NCBI GenBank assembly: GCA_037043235.1
Contig: JAWRVZ010000016.1
Coordinates: forward strand, 5,873,001 to 5,937,000
DNA: 64,000 bases
Reading direction: 5' to 3'
From: Rhodeus uyekii
Lineage: Eukaryota; Chordata; Actinopteri; Cypriniformes; Acheilognathidae
Of the stretch, positions 63,401 to 64,000 are shown in pieces (within the stretch, counting starts at the first letter, position 1; each line of letters begins with the position of its first letter). A program made the position numbers and the translations under genes. The notes beneath the pieces are model-generated. The model searched no databases, had not been told where the DNA came from, and was given only the letters and a program-made list of their open reading frames with translations.

Positions 63401-63778
63401 TGCCATTGCCATAGACTAATTGTTCATTTTACCCTTCAATTTGCACGTCCTTTTATATCTTCTTACTTAATTGCATAATTTATAGAATATTCCCATAAGG
63501 CTTGTGTTGCAATATATATCAATTATTTTATACATTGCAAATTAATAGCAATGCTTCACACAGACTGTTTGCATGTAATGTTTGCAGCTTCACTTTATTG
63601 CCTGTAGGAGTTGCAAACGGACAAAACAATGAGATATGTACTTACGCCAGACATGAACTTGCCGTGGAGAAACGCACATTGTCACGTTAGTTTCACTTTT
63701 AGTACATCCGACCGTGAGCGTGAAAGCTGGCGAACGCAACGTTTTTGTGCGTAAGTAGTGTTGATACATGAGGCCCCT

Positions 63779-63925
63779 GGATTTTTTTGTGTCATAATGT
63801 GTCAGTATGAATTCAATGAAAAGTATGAATTCCGCAAGATCAAACAGCATGGTTGAGTGCGCGATGGGTGGCTTCTTGGTGAGTGATGCATTTAAAGTTA
63901 TGGTTCTATCTAATAGAGGAGCATG
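63779..63925. repeat. Inverted, internally deleted copy of the adjacent Harbinger element
   Basis: ggatttttttgtgtcataat with gtgtcagtatgaattcaa is the inverse of 62,236-62,308. gagtgcgcgatgggtggctt with cttggtgagtgatgcattta is the inverse of 62,756-62,815. The sequence between those blocks is missing, so this is an opposite-oriented, shortened relative. Confidence 0.7.
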
Positions 63926-64000
63926 GGGCACAACGTAACACTTTTTGGTTTTAGCCAAATAATGAACAAAGTAATAGGGTTAGACAAACCATATTTTTAT

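Larger units (their letters stand above)
62211..63778. mobile_element. PIF/Harbinger transposon with relics of both genes
   Basis: Ends AGGGGCCTCATGTA and TACATGAGGCCCCT are inverted. A minus-strand HARBI1-type transposase relic and a plus-strand Myb-like relic are inside. About 1.57 kb; the transposase C-terminus is missing. Confidence 0.82.

Overview
The window is nuclear DNA from a bony fish, most likely a cypriniform. Three things support this: a vertebrate mind bomb 1 gene split into many small exons, a FISNA-NACHT-LRR receptor of the large teleost NLRC family, and a dense load of fish-type transposons (Harbinger, Tigger/pogo, hAT, TTAA-type miniature elements, L2/CR1 LINEs, DIRS tyrosine-recombinase retrotransposons and tRNA-headed SINEs). 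Prokaryotic features are absent.

Region 1, about 1-27,080, is the 5' half of mib1 on the minus strand. Ten coding exons run from the start codon at 26,090 down to 3,433. They join in frame with no stop to give the first 493 residues: MIB/HERC2, ZZ finger, MIB/HERC2, the REP region and the first ankyrin repeats. The remaining ankyrins and the RING fingers lie outside the window at lower coordinates. A CpG-rich promoter sits at about 26,091-27,080. The introns hold TTAA-flanked miniature elements, Tigger-like elements, two hAT-like elements with 8-bp target duplications, SINEs, and a 27-bp minisatellite of about 1.8 kb in intron 1.

Region 2, about 27,100-29,650, is AT-rich and apparently empty. 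Region 3, about 29,650-46,150, is a plus-strand NLRC3-like receptor. It has three short 5' exons, a short exon, a 1.76-kb FISNA-NACHT exon and three phase-matched 174-nt LRR exons. The last two LRR exons come from a recent local duplication that includes intron sequence. The introns contain a Harbinger element, Tigger-like pieces, a degenerate esterase-bearing CR1/L2 LINE split by a hAT-like element, a ggttgctagg minisatellite and a DIRS remnant.

Region 4, about 46,500-53,850, is a transposon graveyard. It holds a Harbinger with relics of both its transposase and its Myb-like gene, and a DIRS recombinase split by a repeat that itself hosts an L2 LINE, with a 578-bp Harbinger-type miniature element next to it.

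Region 5, about 54,930-57,990, is a minus-strand gene for a secreted protein. It has a signal peptide, a cysteine-containing module resembling a ZP-N domain, and tandem proline/tyrosine-rich repeats. A frameshift separates the repeats from a coherent cysteine-containing C-terminal tail. Region 6, about 59,430-64,000, is two abutting Harbinger-type elements with nested insertions and relics of Myb-like and HARBI1-type proteins.

The three host genes are unrelated in function: Notch-ligand ubiquitination, innate sensing, and a probable extracellular matrix or egg-coat-like protein. I found no new multi-gene system. The most notable signals are the NLR exon duplication with its odd splice donor, the in-frame stop-free NLR intron, the frameshifted repeat protein, and the repeated pairing of Harbinger ends with Myb-like gene relics.
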